This document shows, piece by piece, positions 1-10,870 of a stretch of 64,000 bases of DNA. Position numbers and translations under genes: made by a program. The stretch is from Limonium bicolor. Lineage: Eukaryota > Streptophyta > Magnoliopsida > Caryophyllales > Plumbaginaceae. Each line of letters begins with the position of its first letter. The stretch's first letter is position 1. The notes beneath the pieces are model-generated. The model had not been told where the DNA came from. It searched no databases and saw nothing but the letters and a program-made list of their open reading frames with translations. The DNA is taken from the NCBI GenBank assembly GCA_023374045.1, contig CM041779.1, forward strand, positions 272,276,062-272,340,061. The letters are read 5' to 3'.

Positions 1-1084
1 GGTTTCGACCGTTAACAGTTGAGCGCATTTATCACGTGTGCCGGCTACTGGTGACCCGGCACGACACCCGGCAAGAGACATTTTGGTGCCTATAAATAGG
101 CCGAGGAAGGCAACAATTTGACACATTCCAACATACATATACACTCCATCCACGTCCTTATTTCCCACATTCCATCTGTTGGTGTCCAAGGCGTTTCTAC
201 GGATCCATCCACAAGAAGAAGAGAAGATTTCCTTTTCGGGTTGAGGCTATGTTCAATCTCCTTCTCCCTTATGTATTTCTTCCTTATTTGAGTGGATGGT
301 GAAGTAGAGATCCTTGTTAGGCTTTGGCTAGGGATGAATTCCTTCTATGTAAACAATATGATTATTTCAATACAAATTCAAGCGTTCATTAAGATTCAGG
401 TTCTTAGTGCAAGTGAATTAGTTGATCACTCGTTCTCTTTATGCAAATTCTACTTGAGGGGGAATTTCCCAAGAGTAGGATAGGTTAGACAAATCTTAGT
501 AGTCTTTGATGTTTTCATCTATATTTAGGGTTAGCATTAAAGATTGCGAGTTAATCCATCTTCCCCCATCTCCTTGTTCATTTCGTGGCATGATATATGC
601 TCGATTTGTTAATGGGTTTTGAGTTTCTTGTTCGAAGCAAGAGAATGGTTTTCACCATATGAACGTCCCGGATGCACTGCCGGGTGCTTCCTGTCCGGCA
701 CATTCAAGACTTTGAATATGCCGTGCATCTGATGTCGGCAGGGACCGACATCCGGCGCAATCATGTTGGTTGGTTAAGTTCGTGTCTTGAAGTTGCATTG
801 CGTGATCATGTTGGTACTTAGGGTGGTTTAGTCCTGAACCTCGCATTTAGATAGGTTTTAGTTAATTATGGTGTCATTTACTTTCCCCCCTCATTATTAT
901 AGAATAGGCTTTTGCCCGGATTAGGACTAGTTTTCTATAAGTCCCTTGGGTTGATCTCTCGGTCGTAATATATTTACACTATACTCCGACCGGGTTTTAT
1001 TTTGCTACCCGTAGTAGAGTTGTAGGTTTAGTTATTTATTTTATTCTTTTGTATATAGTTTTTCCTACAATTTCTCAGTCAGCA
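1..1084 (+). repeat. E left LTR, 5'-truncated by the window edge
   Basis: This stretch aligns along its length with 3827-4903, so about 390 bases of LTR lie left of the window. It ends in gtcagca three bases before the primer-binding site. It carries a TATA box at 91 and GC-rich CCGGC-containing repeats near 30-75 and 660-760. Differences from the second copy are mostly single-base insertions or deletions. Confidence 0.85.
91..98 (+). promoter_or_regulatory. TATA box of the E left LTR
   Basis: TATAAATA lies just downstream of the CCGGC repeats and is conserved at the same LTR position in the second copy (3917). Transcription would be expected to start about 30 bases downstream. The start site is inferred. 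Confidence 0.6.
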
Positions 1085-1087
1085 AAT

Positions 1088-1105
1088 TGGCGCCGTTGCC
1101 GGGGA
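1088..1105 (+). other. E primer-binding site (tRNA-Asp type)
   Basis: TGGCGCCGTTGCCGGGGA starts three bases after the LTR end. It is complementary to the 3' end of plant tRNA-Asp, the usual primer of Athila-group elements. It marks the start of minus-strand DNA synthesis and fixes the LTR boundary. Confidence 0.85.
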
Positions 1106-1234
1106 CTTGGAATTAGTCCAAGTCCTAAATTCGGTAAAACGCCCTATTCTTTATTCCCTATTCTTTTTCTTTGATTCTTTGATTCTTTGATTCCTTGATT
1201 CTTAATTTATTTTTGCACTTAGTTTTGCAGATTT

Positions 1235-2015
1235 GAATGTGCCGTGCGAAGTGCCGGGCATCTGTCACCCAGCAAACCCGGAGGAAGTCCTATGCCGGAC
1301 AGGATTGGCCCGGCATTATGTCCGGCATGTTCAAATTGTTTTCAAAATTTCATACGCTGTTGAGTTTTACAAATTTAAATATATTATTGTCTACCCTTCC
1401 GTTATTTCTCTATTATTTTAGTTCCTATACTATAATTCTTTATTTTGAATTTCGAGTTTGCATTTGCCGGGTATTGTGCCGGGTGTTCTTCACCCGGCAT
1501 TTTGGAGGAAGTCCTATGCCGTACAGGGTTGATCCGGCATGTCACCCGGCATGCTCAATTTCTCTCATTATTTTTGTCGCTAATTGTAGGGACAATTAGG
1601 AGTAATCTCCTACAATCCCTTATTTACTCTTACATTTATTTTTTTTATTATCCTTTACCTTTCAATGTCTTTTAACTAAGTTATGTTCGATTTTGGTCCC
1701 GCCGGGCAACTTGCCGGTTTGTATACACCCGGCAATCTTGGAGGAAGTCCAATGCCGGGCTTATAACATCCGGCACTACGTTCGGCATACGCAACTTTGT
1801 TTCTTCTTTTGATTTTTGCGAATTTAATTATGTTAATATCTTTTTACTTATTATTACAAACATCTCGTTTTATCCGTCTCTTCTTTCTTTTTGATTTATT
1901 TTATTTTCTCTTCGAGTTTAAATAAGCCGGGCAAGAAGCCGGGTAAAACCAATCCGGCATTAATGGGAGAAGTCCATTGCCGGATACGAGTTGCCCGGCA
2001 TTATGTCCGGCATAT
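1235..2015 (+). repeat. Four CCGGC-rich modules about 230 bases apart in the E leader
   Basis: Modules lie near 1235-1345, 1465-1560, 1700-1790 and 1925-2015. Each has GTGCCGGG-like and CCGGCAT-like half sites around a shared GGAGGAAGTCC-type core (last copy changed), separated by AT-rich spacers. The half sites are inverted repeats able to fold back. The first two modules recur at about 5053-5370 in the second internal copy. The same CCGGC vocabulary occurs in the LTR. Confidence 0.7.
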
Positions 2016-3398
2016 TCAAAAAAAAAATAATCATTTTTTTATTTGTCTCTCTTGAATTGGTAACCTTCCTGTCTTATTATATTTTTTCGTACTATAATTT
2101 GTTTAATTTTTAATTTGTGTACTCCTCCAAAGTAAATTAGGTGAATGCAGTTCAAGCACACTCCCTACACAAATACTCAAATACAGCAGGCGATTGACAA
2201 GAGCTCTCTTCCTCAGTAGGTGAATGTGGTTAGTGCACAACCACACACCTAGAGCACTGAATTCCAAGATTTTTCAACACCTGAGGAAGTGGAAATTACA
2301 TGAGATCTGACCGTTCGCACGGAGCATAAGTCGCTGCAGCACTTTTTGCTCAACCATGACCACTTGGTCAACTCCCGTCTCTAACGCTAAATTTATCAAT
2401 GGGAGTATGCGAGATCGTTCATAACCTCTATCGATATCTCTGATCACTCTGCCAAGTAGCCAAAGGCTAAGTGTAGGGCAGCCCCACGCATCTGGTCTTC
2501 TTTCATCACATGGGAGTCACTTCTTTTCTTTATTTCTTTATTTTTCTTTATTTTTCTTTTGAACACTGGGGACAGTGTTCCTGCCAAGTGTAGGGCAGGG
2601 ACCCCCCTTAAAAAAAATAAGTTTTTATTAATATGCATAAGTTTTGCGTTTTATTCAATGTTTTACTAAAACTTTTTGCGTGTTTTTGACTAAGATGAGA
2701 TTAGGAATGAATAAAAGCTTGTTCTCTCAAGAGGTAAGCTCTCTAATGACTTATAGATTCCTGTTTTTAACTCTTTGATTCTTTTTGTTTAACATGAGTA
2801 TATGATCTTTCTCCTAATTCTTTCCTTTATGTATTTTTGGGTATTTATTTCTTTTCTTTTCAAAATTGTGAAAAATCTTTTGGGTGAAAATCTTAAAAAG
2901 GGTTTTTGTGAAAAAAGAAAGAAGAAGAAGAAAAATAAAAGAAAAATCTTCTTCCAAAGGAAAAGCATTATATTCCTTGAGGTTGCAAAATTGCCTCAAA
3001 ATAAAAGCAGCAAACGAGAGTTTTTCCTTTTATTTTTCTCCTAAATTCCCCGTTCTTCAATGCAAAAAAAATCATGGTTGATTCAGAAACTCTTGCAAAA
3101 TAGGGCTGATTCATAAAACCATTGATGAGAGTCTTGGCCACATTCAGAAACTCTTGAAAATAGAGCTGAATGATGGAAACCGGAAAAAGGAGAGATTACA
3201 AAAATCCTTATGCAAAATAGCCCAAAAGTTTTTGATCGATTTTGAAGATCTTTTTATACCCATTAGTATGTTTTGATAGAATAAGGTAGAGTAAGTGATA
3301 CTTATGAATTAGAGTCATATAGTTGGAAATATTTATCTACATTTCATTCTAGAGTTTACCTGTTTTGTGCATGTAATTACTCCTTTCTAATCTTGTTT

Positions 3399-3433
3399 TG
3401 CTCGAGGACTAGCAAAAGGTAAGTGTAGGGCCT
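3399..3433 (+). other. E polypurine-tract region next to the second LTR
   Basis: The sequence around gaggactagcaaaaggtaag directly before the LTR is the arrangement seen upstream of the 3' LTR in Athila-type elements, and would prime plus-strand synthesis. The core aagtgtagggc at 3421-3431 is also present at 2469-2479 and 2586-2596. Confidence 0.7.
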
Positions 3434-4903
3434 TGATAAGCCGCAGACTTATCATATTTTATGCATTAGATTTAGTATTATATTTATCTAAATAAGGTTA
3501 TATATGTTATATGCTTATTATGTGTTAAAATATAATATTTGTACAGACTTATGCTTTTATGAGTTTTCTGTGCAAGGAATGATTTTCTAGGCAAAAGATC
3601 AGTTGAAGCCGGACTCCATGCCGGGTAGTTTCTGCACGGCATAAGTACAGATTAGAAAAGAGACCTTGCCGGACATGATGCCGGGTAGATCCCATCCGGC
3701 ATAAGTGAAGAGTCGCCACGGTTGACCAGACGATGGCCGTTACTGACCGTTGGAGATTTAGCTAGTGTCGGGTGTGATGCCGGGTATCTCCTACCCGGTA
3801 TAGGCACTGTTTCGCGCGGAATTGACGGTTTCGACCGTTAACAGTTGGGCGCATTTATCACGTGTGCCGGCTACTGGTGACCCGGCACGACGCCCGGCAA
3901 GAGACATTTTGGTGCCTATAAATAGGCCGAGGAAGGCAACAATTTGACACATTCCAACATACATATACACTCCATCCACGTCCTTATTTCCGCCACATTC
4001 CATCTGTTGGTGTCCAAGGCGTTTCTACGGATCCATCCACAAGAAGAAGAGAAGATTTCCTTTTCGGGTTGAGGCTATGTTCAATCTCCTTCTCCCTTAT
4101 GTATTTTCTTCCTTATTTGAGTGGATGGTGAAGTAGAGATCCTTGTTAGGCTTTGGCTAGGGATGAATTCCTTCTATGTAAACAATATGATTATTTCAAT
4201 ACAAATTCAAGCGTTCATTAAGATTCAGGTTCTTAGTGCAAGTGAATTAGTTGATCACTCGTTCTCTTTATGCAAATTCTACTTGAGGGGAATTTCCCAA
4301 GAGTAGGATAGGTTAGACAAATCTTAGTGGTCTTTGATGTTTTCATCTATAATTTAGGGTTAGCATTAAAGATTGCGAGTTAATCCATCTTCCCCCATCT
4401 CCTTGTTCATTTCGTGGCATGATATATGCTCGATTTGTTGGTTTTGAGTTTCTTGTTCGAAGCAAGAGAATGGTTTTCACCATATGAACGTGCCAGATGC
4501 ACTGCCGGGTGCTTCCTGTCCGGCACATTCAAGACTTTGAATATGCCGTGCATCTGATGTCCGGCAGGACATCCGGCGCAATCATGTTGGTTGGTTAAGT
4601 TCGTGTCTTGAAGTGCATTGCGTGATCATGTTGGTACTTAGGGTGGTTTAGTCCTGAACCTCGCATTTAGATAGGTTTTAGTTAATTATGGTGTCATTTA
4701 CTTTCCCCCCTCATTATTATAGAATAGGCTTTTGCCCGGATTAGGACTAGTTTTCTATAAGTCCCTTGGGTTCGATACTCTCGGTCGTAATATATTTACA
4801 CTATACTCCGACCGGGTTTTATTTGCTACCCGTAGTAGAGTTTGGTTTAGTTATTTATTTTATTCTTTTGTATATAGTTTTTCCTACAATTTCTCAGTCA
4901 GCA
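3434..4903 (+). repeat. E full-length LTR (middle copy)
   Basis: The LTR starts with TGATAAGCCG after the purine tract and ends with CAGTCAGCA before the second primer site, 1470 bases long. It is the 3' LTR of the left element and the 5' LTR of the right one. CCGGC repeats lie at about 3605-3815, upstream of the TATA box at 3917, and again at about 4490-4575. Confidence 0.85.
3917..3924 (+). promoter_or_regulatory. TATA box of the E middle LTR
   Basis: TATAAATA is at the position equivalent to 91 in the left LTR, about 480 bases into the LTR. It is the likely core promoter dividing U3 from R. Confidence 0.6.
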
Positions 4904-5427
4904 AATTGGCGCCGTTGCCGGGGACTTGGAATTAGTCCAAGTCCTAAATTCGGTAAAACGCCCTATTCTTTATTCCCTATTCTTTATTCTTGATTCTTTG
5001 ATTCTTTGATTCCTTGATTCTTTAATTTATTTTCGCACTTAGTTTTGCAGATTTGAATGTGCCGTGCGAAGTGCCGGGCATCTGTCACCCGGCAAACCCG
5101 GAGGAAGTCCTATGCCGGACAGGATTGGCCGGCATTATGTCCGGCATGTTCAAATTGTTTTCAAAATTTCATACGCTGTTGAGTTTTACAAATTTAATAT
5201 ATTATTGTCTACCCTTCCGTTATTTCTCTATTATTTTAGTTCCATACTAAATTCTTATTTTGAATTTCGAGTTTGCATTTGCCGGGTATTGTGCCGGGTG
5301 TTCTTCACCCGGCATTTGGAGGAAGTCCTATGCCGTACAGGGTTGATCCGGCATGTCACCCGGCATGCTCATTTCTCTCATTATTTTTGTCGCTAATTGT
5401 AGGGACAATTAGGAGTAATCTCCTACA
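4904..5427 (+). other. E second internal fragment, truncated
   Basis: It matches 1085-1614 including the first two CCGGC modules, then stops at ctaca and jumps directly into LTR sequence. About 1.8 kb of internal sequence and most of the next LTR were lost at this junction. Confidence 0.8.
4907..4924 (+). other. Second E primer-binding site
   Basis: An intact copy of the tRNA-Asp type site follows the middle LTR. Its presence shows that this LTR also acts, or once acted, as a 5' LTR, which marks the tandem arrangement. Confidence 0.85.
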
Positions 5428-5679
5428 TTTGTCCTGAACCTCGCATTTAGAATAGGTTTTAGCTAATTATGTGTCATTTACTTTCCCCCTCATTATTATA
5501 GAATAGGCTTTGCCCGGATTAGGACTAGTTTTCTATAAGTCCCTTGGTTCGATACTCTCGGTCGTAATATATTTACACTATACTCCGACCGGGTTCTATT
5601 TTGCTACCCGTAGTAGTTGTAGGTTTAGTTATTTATTTATTCTTTTGTATATAGTTTTCCTACAATTTCTCAGTCAGCA
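5428..5679 (+). repeat. E right LTR remnant
   Basis: It matches the last 250 bases of the LTR (from about 829 in the left copy) and ends in cagtcagca. The next bases belong to the D gag, so this is the outer edge of the insertion. Confidence 0.8.
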
Positions 5680-6867
5680 GCATGTTCTGCAATGGTAGTA
5701 CCGGCTTCTAGTGTGGGTCTTACCGAAGTCGGAACTAGAACCTGAGGTTTGAAGGTTAGAAATATCCGAGGTGGTAATATCAATTCATATGGGTACAAGT
5801 TTTATCCACTATCTTACCCTTAAACAGCTGGGATCTCAATGGTTTAGCAGCCACTACTGCAGGGTAGGCTATTCGCAACTGCTCAGTTGCCTTGCCCTTC
5901 TCATCCTGGGCATTATTTTCAGTGGGGGAACTCTTTTGAGGTGGGTAGGCGTACTTCCCTTTCTTTGGCTTCCAACCCTTGTTCTTATGCTGCTCCTCTG
6001 AGCTAGTATTCTTTGGGTTAGTCTTGCGCTTGAGCGCGTTCTCTTCGTCCCTTAGCTGGACGGTGATTTCAACTCTTGAGGCGGCATGGTAACACTCCTG
6101 AGGTTCTCGGGTGTTAGAGAGTGTGTTTGCGCATAAAAGGTTACCAACTCATATAGACAATGGCATAATGGTTTCAAATTCAAGTTTACCTGGAGAGAGG
6201 TGAAGCGGGTGTATCCCATGCCATACCGGAGGTGATGGCTCAGGCCGCCATAGAAGCGGTCGACCAACACCTGACCGGTGTACCCCAAGTCGGGTAGTAA
6301 ACGGAGGATGGAGGTGAATTTGGTGTAGTACTCATCGACGGTCATCTTATCCGTCATCTTCAAAGCGTCAAGCTCCAAGCGCTTCTTGGTCTTCACGTGC
6401 TCGGCGTAGTATTTTTCTCTAAGGAGGGAGGTGTAGGCTTCCCAATCAAAGGTCGGATCAGCGGTGTGCTCGGCTTTCACAAGTTTCCACCAATCCATGG
6501 CGGCATCTTTGAGGTAATAGGCGGCTACCCTCACTCGAATTCCAGCAGGAGCTTCGAGAGTCTCGAATGTCGTCTCCATTTCAGCAATGTAGGCCTCCAG
6601 CTTAGCCGGGTTGCTCTCGCCTCTAAAGCAAGGAGGACGGAGATCTGCGATGGCCTTTACCCAATTTACCTCTCGGGGTTGCGGTGGGTCGGGCTGTTGT
6701 TGTTGTTGCTGGTCTTGTTGGGTTTGTTGTACAACTGTTATGACTTGTGGTAGCATTTGTGCTACAGTGGCGGCGACGATTTCAGCTATTGTCTGCGCGC
6801 CCGGATCATTGGAAGACTCACCACGGGATCGGCCTCGACCTCGTCCTGACATCTGAACATTTAACAT
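5680..6867 (-). pseudogene. gag: Element D gag, interrupted by E
   Basis: Gag forms the virus-like particle that packages element RNA. The frame opens with Met at 6867; a second Met at 6852 heads a Gly/Arg/Ser-rich N terminus (SGRGRGRSRG) and is the likelier start. A Gln/Pro-rich linker follows, then a retrotransposon gag domain with the typical DWWKLV and YYTKF motifs. The frame is lost near 6180-6050, where the reading shifts. Lys-rich sequence then continues to the insertion point. At 5680 the last readable residues in their frame are YYHCRTC, the first Cys pair of a CCHC zinc knuckle, so E is inserted inside the knuckle. No functional protein is expected. Confidence 0.8.
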
Positions 6868-7058
6868 TTCGCATCAAGTACTGTGACCAATTGGTCTTGA
6901 GTTTAAGCAGTTGTATCATCCTTGCGGGCGTTAAGGGGTATTCGTAATCATTACGGTCAATCATAGTTAGTTTCCTAATTCTCCGTTGTAGAACGGTTGG
7001 TAATCCTAACTCGGTAATCACTACCCTCGGTGGTACTCGGCTATCAGAGTGACACTTC

Positions 7059-7070
7059 GCTCTGATACCA
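7059..7070 (-). other. D primer-binding site (tRNA-iMet)
   Basis: On the minus strand this reads TGGTATCAGAGC, complementary to the 3' end of initiator tRNA-Met. It is five bases from the LTR end and sets both orientation and LTR boundary. Confidence 0.9.
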
Positions 7071-8576
7071 CTTTTTGTAACACCCCTACCACTAATCCCC
7101 TAATTATCTCCTGATCGTCACGGTCTCTAGGCTAACCGCAGCGGAACACACAACCTAAGTAGCGGGTGATACACGCCGTTAGCCGCCCATACGACTAACT
7201 AAGACTCAACAAGCAACAACAGTGCGGTCTGATAGCAAGAAGTACCGAATTAACAATAATAACCTCCAACAATCCTTAAACAAGTCCTAACAATACATAC
7301 ATCCTTGTTCACCAACATAATATCCAAAAGTGATTACCGAGTCTAATCGTTAGCTCATAATTTACAACCTTCCAAGTCTACAAAATATTAACGGAGTACC
7401 TCTAACCGTATCACAAATGTTTACATCTTCCAAAACCCAAAAAGGTGTACCCCATGGTACACCGGCCACAAACCTAACCGTGTACCACTCGGTACACCAA
7501 CCAAAATAACTAATCTACATGAAGAGTGTCCCGGTCATTTCCGGCCTATCAACAGTCTCGAGTCCCTGCAAATAAAAACGTTGCCCCTAGGGGCTCAGCA
7601 AAAGCTGAATATGACTACCGCATACCTCGTGTACTAGCGGGGGTACGCCAACTAATTGGTCGCCAACATGCGGTTCATTTTAATAATTGCAACATGCTAA
7701 ATATGGAAAACATAATCATGCATAGCACACACAAACAAGGCACGTCGAATAAGGCACAAACTTACCGTCAACAACCATGTCCAATCTCAACAAGCTTCAC
7801 CGTAGGTTAGCCCAATTATCATCCGGGTTAATCGGATGTCTTTACCGTAATACTCAAGTTCCACAAATCAACAAACCAAGTCTTTCCAACCCAAATTATC
7901 CTTCTCTTATCAGATCTCATGTTAAACCTGTATGGCCTCCGGGCAGGGACAAGGCTGTCCCACCACCGGGCTCAAAGTTGGCCCACCTAACCAGGTTGCT
8001 ACCCATTTAAGGGGTTTGGACCATGGATAGGATTATAGCCAGGAATCGGTTAACAACCTCTCTTGCAACCTCATCCTCACGCGTGGCCGAAACTATATCG
8101 GACTCCTCAAATACTCCCAATTCAAATTCCCAAATTTAGAATGTTAGGTGGTTAGGGAGTTAGTGAGAAGCCAAAACAATCAGTCAAGCATTCACAATGA
8201 TCAACTAAGCACTTCACAAGCCTGCACAACTCCAAGTTCAAACACCGTGCAACCCAAGCATAGCAAGTACAATATTTATATGAAAGTGCGGTAAACCGAT
8301 TACATGCTTTTATCTTGCTTAGGTGGTGGCAAATAAACACACAACAAACAAGCCGGGGTAACCCCGTTAGGACACAGTGCATGAGGAAATCATACCGTGC
8401 ACCGTCGATCTCGGACTTTCGTTTTCCCTTCGGTTCGACTATTCGGGTCCAATAACATATCATGAAGCTGTACGGTTAATGATCTATAATTAACCTAGGT
8501 TACTTCATCTTTTACGGTTACCGACGTATATTACCTAAGTCAAGGTATTTTAACTTCCTTACCTCACAATGATGTA

Positions 8577-8640
8577 CCTATATATATGTACATATGTATG
8601 TGTGAGTATACATATATATATACTATTATAATTATTATTT
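8577..8640. repeat. TA/CA-rich simple repeat beside the D hairpin array
   Basis: Alternating TATATG/TACATA sequence just left of the inverted-repeat array. LTR F has the same arrangement (about 42802-42840 beside its array). Confidence 0.7.
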
Positions 8641-8657
8641 ATTTTTTTTGTATGACT

Positions 8658-8979
8658 CGACCGACCTTACCCAGGGTCGGACCCAAGGTCGGTCGAAGTC
8701 AGTAGGGTAATACGCAGGAAAATTTCAGGGCCGACCGACCTTGCATGTCCGGTCCCAAGGTCGGTCCCTTCCAATAAGTTACAGGGGGGGGATTTTTAGA
8801 CCGACCGACCTTGCATGTCCGGTCCCAAGGTCGGTCCATTCCAGTAGGTTTCATTACGGGAAATTTTTTGGCCGACCGACCTTGCATGTCCGGTCCCAAG
8901 GTCGGTCCATTCCAGAAGGTTTCTGTCTTTGTAAAACTGGGTTCGACCGACCTTGCAAGTCTGGTCCCAAGGTCGGTCC
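8658..8979. repeat. Five-unit inverted-repeat array in the D LTR, about 70-base period
   Basis: Units start at 8658, 8731, 8801, 8872 and 8943. Each of the last four has arm GACCGACCTTG, a middle segment with TCCGGTC, and closing arm CAAGGTCGGTC; the closing arm is the exact reverse complement of the first. The 8943 unit and the more diverged 8658 unit vary in the middle. Spacers of about 34 bases are AT-richer. Each unit could form an 11-base-pair stem as DNA cruciform or RNA hairpin. Confidence 0.85.
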
Positions 8980-10870
8980 AGTCCAGTAATTGCATTTTTA
9001 TTTCTGTTTTCAGCCCTTTCCTTTACCCATTACTTCCCCATTTTCATACACTTAATCCCACCTGTTTTAACACTGAATAAACCTCCTAATACATGTTAGT
9101 TCATCCATTAACTCATTACCACTTCTATACTAATTTACACACACATTTTCTTAAGTCTTCATTTCAACACTTACACCATTTTCCTTAGTTGCGTTTTGCT
9201 ACAGATTTTGACTCTCACCTCCTCCATCTATAGCTCCCTCTTCTAATGTCATTCCTAAAACTTATAATGCATTACACACCTCTCCTAACCTATCCACTAA
9301 CAAGCTCCTTATAAAAATCTGTTTTCAAGTAATTTCCCACCTAGTTTCTAGCTCTTAAGTTCACTAGTTCCTAGGTAAATTTTGACATAACCTCCCCTAA
9401 ATTTCTACATTCTCATCACATCCATTTATTCACAAACACCACTTATTTCACCTGTTTAACAAACACAACAATATACCCAACTCTCCAACACAATACTAAA
9501 CATTCAACACTCATTAAATTCCTGCACATTCCCACTTCTTTCCTTAAGGTTTTAACAAGTTTTTCATCAACTTTTGAAGCTTTAAAACATTTAGGTTTCC
9601 TTACACAATACACTAGTACTCAATACCATTCTAATGTACATTTGAAAGCTACTAAAATCTGTTACCTAAAACATTTACAAGACTACACAAAAGAGTGCAA
9701 TTTACCTTGTTCTTTACTAGCTTCTCCTTTCCCCTTCTTTCTTTCTCCCTTCTTTCTTTCTTTTCCTTCCCACCGGTTTTGTAGATTAAATTCTCTAACA
9801 CTACAGCCCATCAATACACACCACCAATTCAATACAAAAACTAACCCTTAACCATTCTTTAAAGCTTAAGGCACATTTTAGGGTTAAGGAATATATTACC
9901 TTGCAAGGGTGTAGATGAAGCTTAGGATGGCTCAAGAACAAGATTTCTACTCCTCCAAAGAAGCCAAAATCAGCTAGAATACAAGCACCAAACAAGGGTT
10001 TAGCTTAAATTTCGTTTTTCCCACAAGGGCTAGAAAAAGATAAGGTTTCAAGATTATTTTTACCTCAAAGTGATAAGGAGATGAAGGTGGTTCTAATGGT
10101 GGTCTTGAAGATCCAAATGCAGCACACCCATGGAGATGAAAATGCTTGTTTCTGAATTTTGAAAAGAGGATAGTGTTCTCCTTGGTGAGGGGAACACAAT
10201 GGTATAGTTTTTGTAATTTTTGGTGAAGGTTTGATGGGTTAACAAGAGGAGATAAGTGGGTTGTTGTGTGGGTTGTTTCAAATCTCCATTGAAGGCTCAA
10301 GGAGGAAGAAGAAGAAAATAGAGAGTGAGTGAGGGGGCTGTAGGTGAGTGAAGATAGGAATGAGAGAGTAGGAGAGAGAGTAAATAAAGTAAAGGGTTAC
10401 TTTTGCCTTTTTAATTGTTTTGTCTTTAGTAAATAAGGAAGGGGTTAAGAGGGTGTGAGAGAGGGCAGCAATATCGGCCATACATCACACACACACATAC
10501 TGATTTTACATTTTTATTTCAATAGTGGACACACTAGTTTGAGTTATTTATGCTTTTACCCCATAACTTCCCGTTTTTGACAGTTTTTACTATTTCTCAT
10601 TTTATTGATTTTATTGGTTCTAGACCTTCACTAATGTTTATTAATGACTATTTAGTTGACCAAAATTGTTACGAGTCTATTTGACCCGCTTAAAGTCACG
10701 TTTCCCCGGTTTCCTTGAAAAAATGCGCTTTAAGATCCGTTTGTGGTTTTAACTCATTTTAAAGGTCCGTTTTCTTCAGGATTTGTTCCCTCATGATTAT
10801 TTAGGTGTAATTAAGTTTCTAAAATCTTAATTAGCCTAATTAATCACTTTTTAAATTTTAGGGTATTTCA

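Larger units (their letters stand above)
1085..3433 (+). other. E internal region, non-coding
   Basis: The 2.35 kb between LTRs has no reading frame resembling gag, protease, reverse transcriptase or integrase. It begins with a GATTCTTT simple repeat (about 1170-1203), then four CCGGC modules (1235-2015). A stretch near 2110-2480 has no clear coding potential. A purine-rich, AT-rich tail of lysine-type codons (about 2880-3070) leads to the purine tract before the LTR. Athila elements normally carry about 7 kb or more of gag-pol, so the coding part has been lost. Confidence 0.7.
1..5679 (+). mobile_element. Element E: Athila-like non-coding LTR retrotransposon, tandem composite
   Basis: The order is partial LTR (1-1084), primer-binding site, internal region (1085-3433), full LTR (3434-4903), second primer-binding site, internal fragment (4904-5427) and LTR remnant (5428-5679). 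The tRNA-Asp type primer site and the purine run just before the LTR at 3434 are typical of the Athila group of Ty3/gypsy elements. No gag or pol homology is visible in the 2.35-kb internal region, so it looks like a non-autonomous derivative. The last LTR ends in the usual CA at 5679 with no primer site after it, so 5679/5680 is the true right boundary. The five bases after it (gcatg) would be the target duplication, but the left end is outside the window. It is inserted in the gag of element D. Confidence 0.8.
5680..10870 (-). mobile_element. Element D: Tekay/Del-like Ty3/gypsy element, 5' part only
   Basis: On the minus strand the order is 5' LTR (10870 to 7076), primer-binding site (7070 to 7059) and gag (6867 to 5680). 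The rest of gag and all of pol lie beyond E, left of the window. Ends of the form TGAAATACCC and GGGTGTTACA, the iMet primer site and the gag type suggest a chromovirus of the Tekay/Del kind; this lineage call is tentative. It is inserted in the reverse transcriptase of element I. The adjoining bases 10871-10875 (agagt) would be one copy of the target duplication; the other end is not visible. Confidence 0.75.
7076..10870 (-). repeat. D 5' LTR, 3.8 kb
   Basis: On the plus strand the LTR runs from TGTAACACCC to GGGTATTTCA. It is 3795 bases, within the long range known for Tekay-type elements. It contains a TA-rich tract (8577-8640), a five-unit inverted-repeat array (8658-8979) and a pyrimidine-rich, gene-free stretch (about 9000-9900). 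No long reading frame of recognisable type is present. Confidence 0.85.

Noticed and set aside
2802..3081. Lys-rich small proteins in E
   Set aside because: Low-complexity A/G-rich and T-rich DNA gives such frames on both strands.
8658..8979. CRISPR-like array because of regular palindromic units
   Set aside because: The units are LTR minisatellites in a plant retrotransposon; spacers are similar to each other and no cas genes exist.
8699..9080. Open frames across the D hairpin array as small proteins
   Set aside because: They are translations of the GC-rich repeat on both strands; the repeated residues follow the DNA unit.
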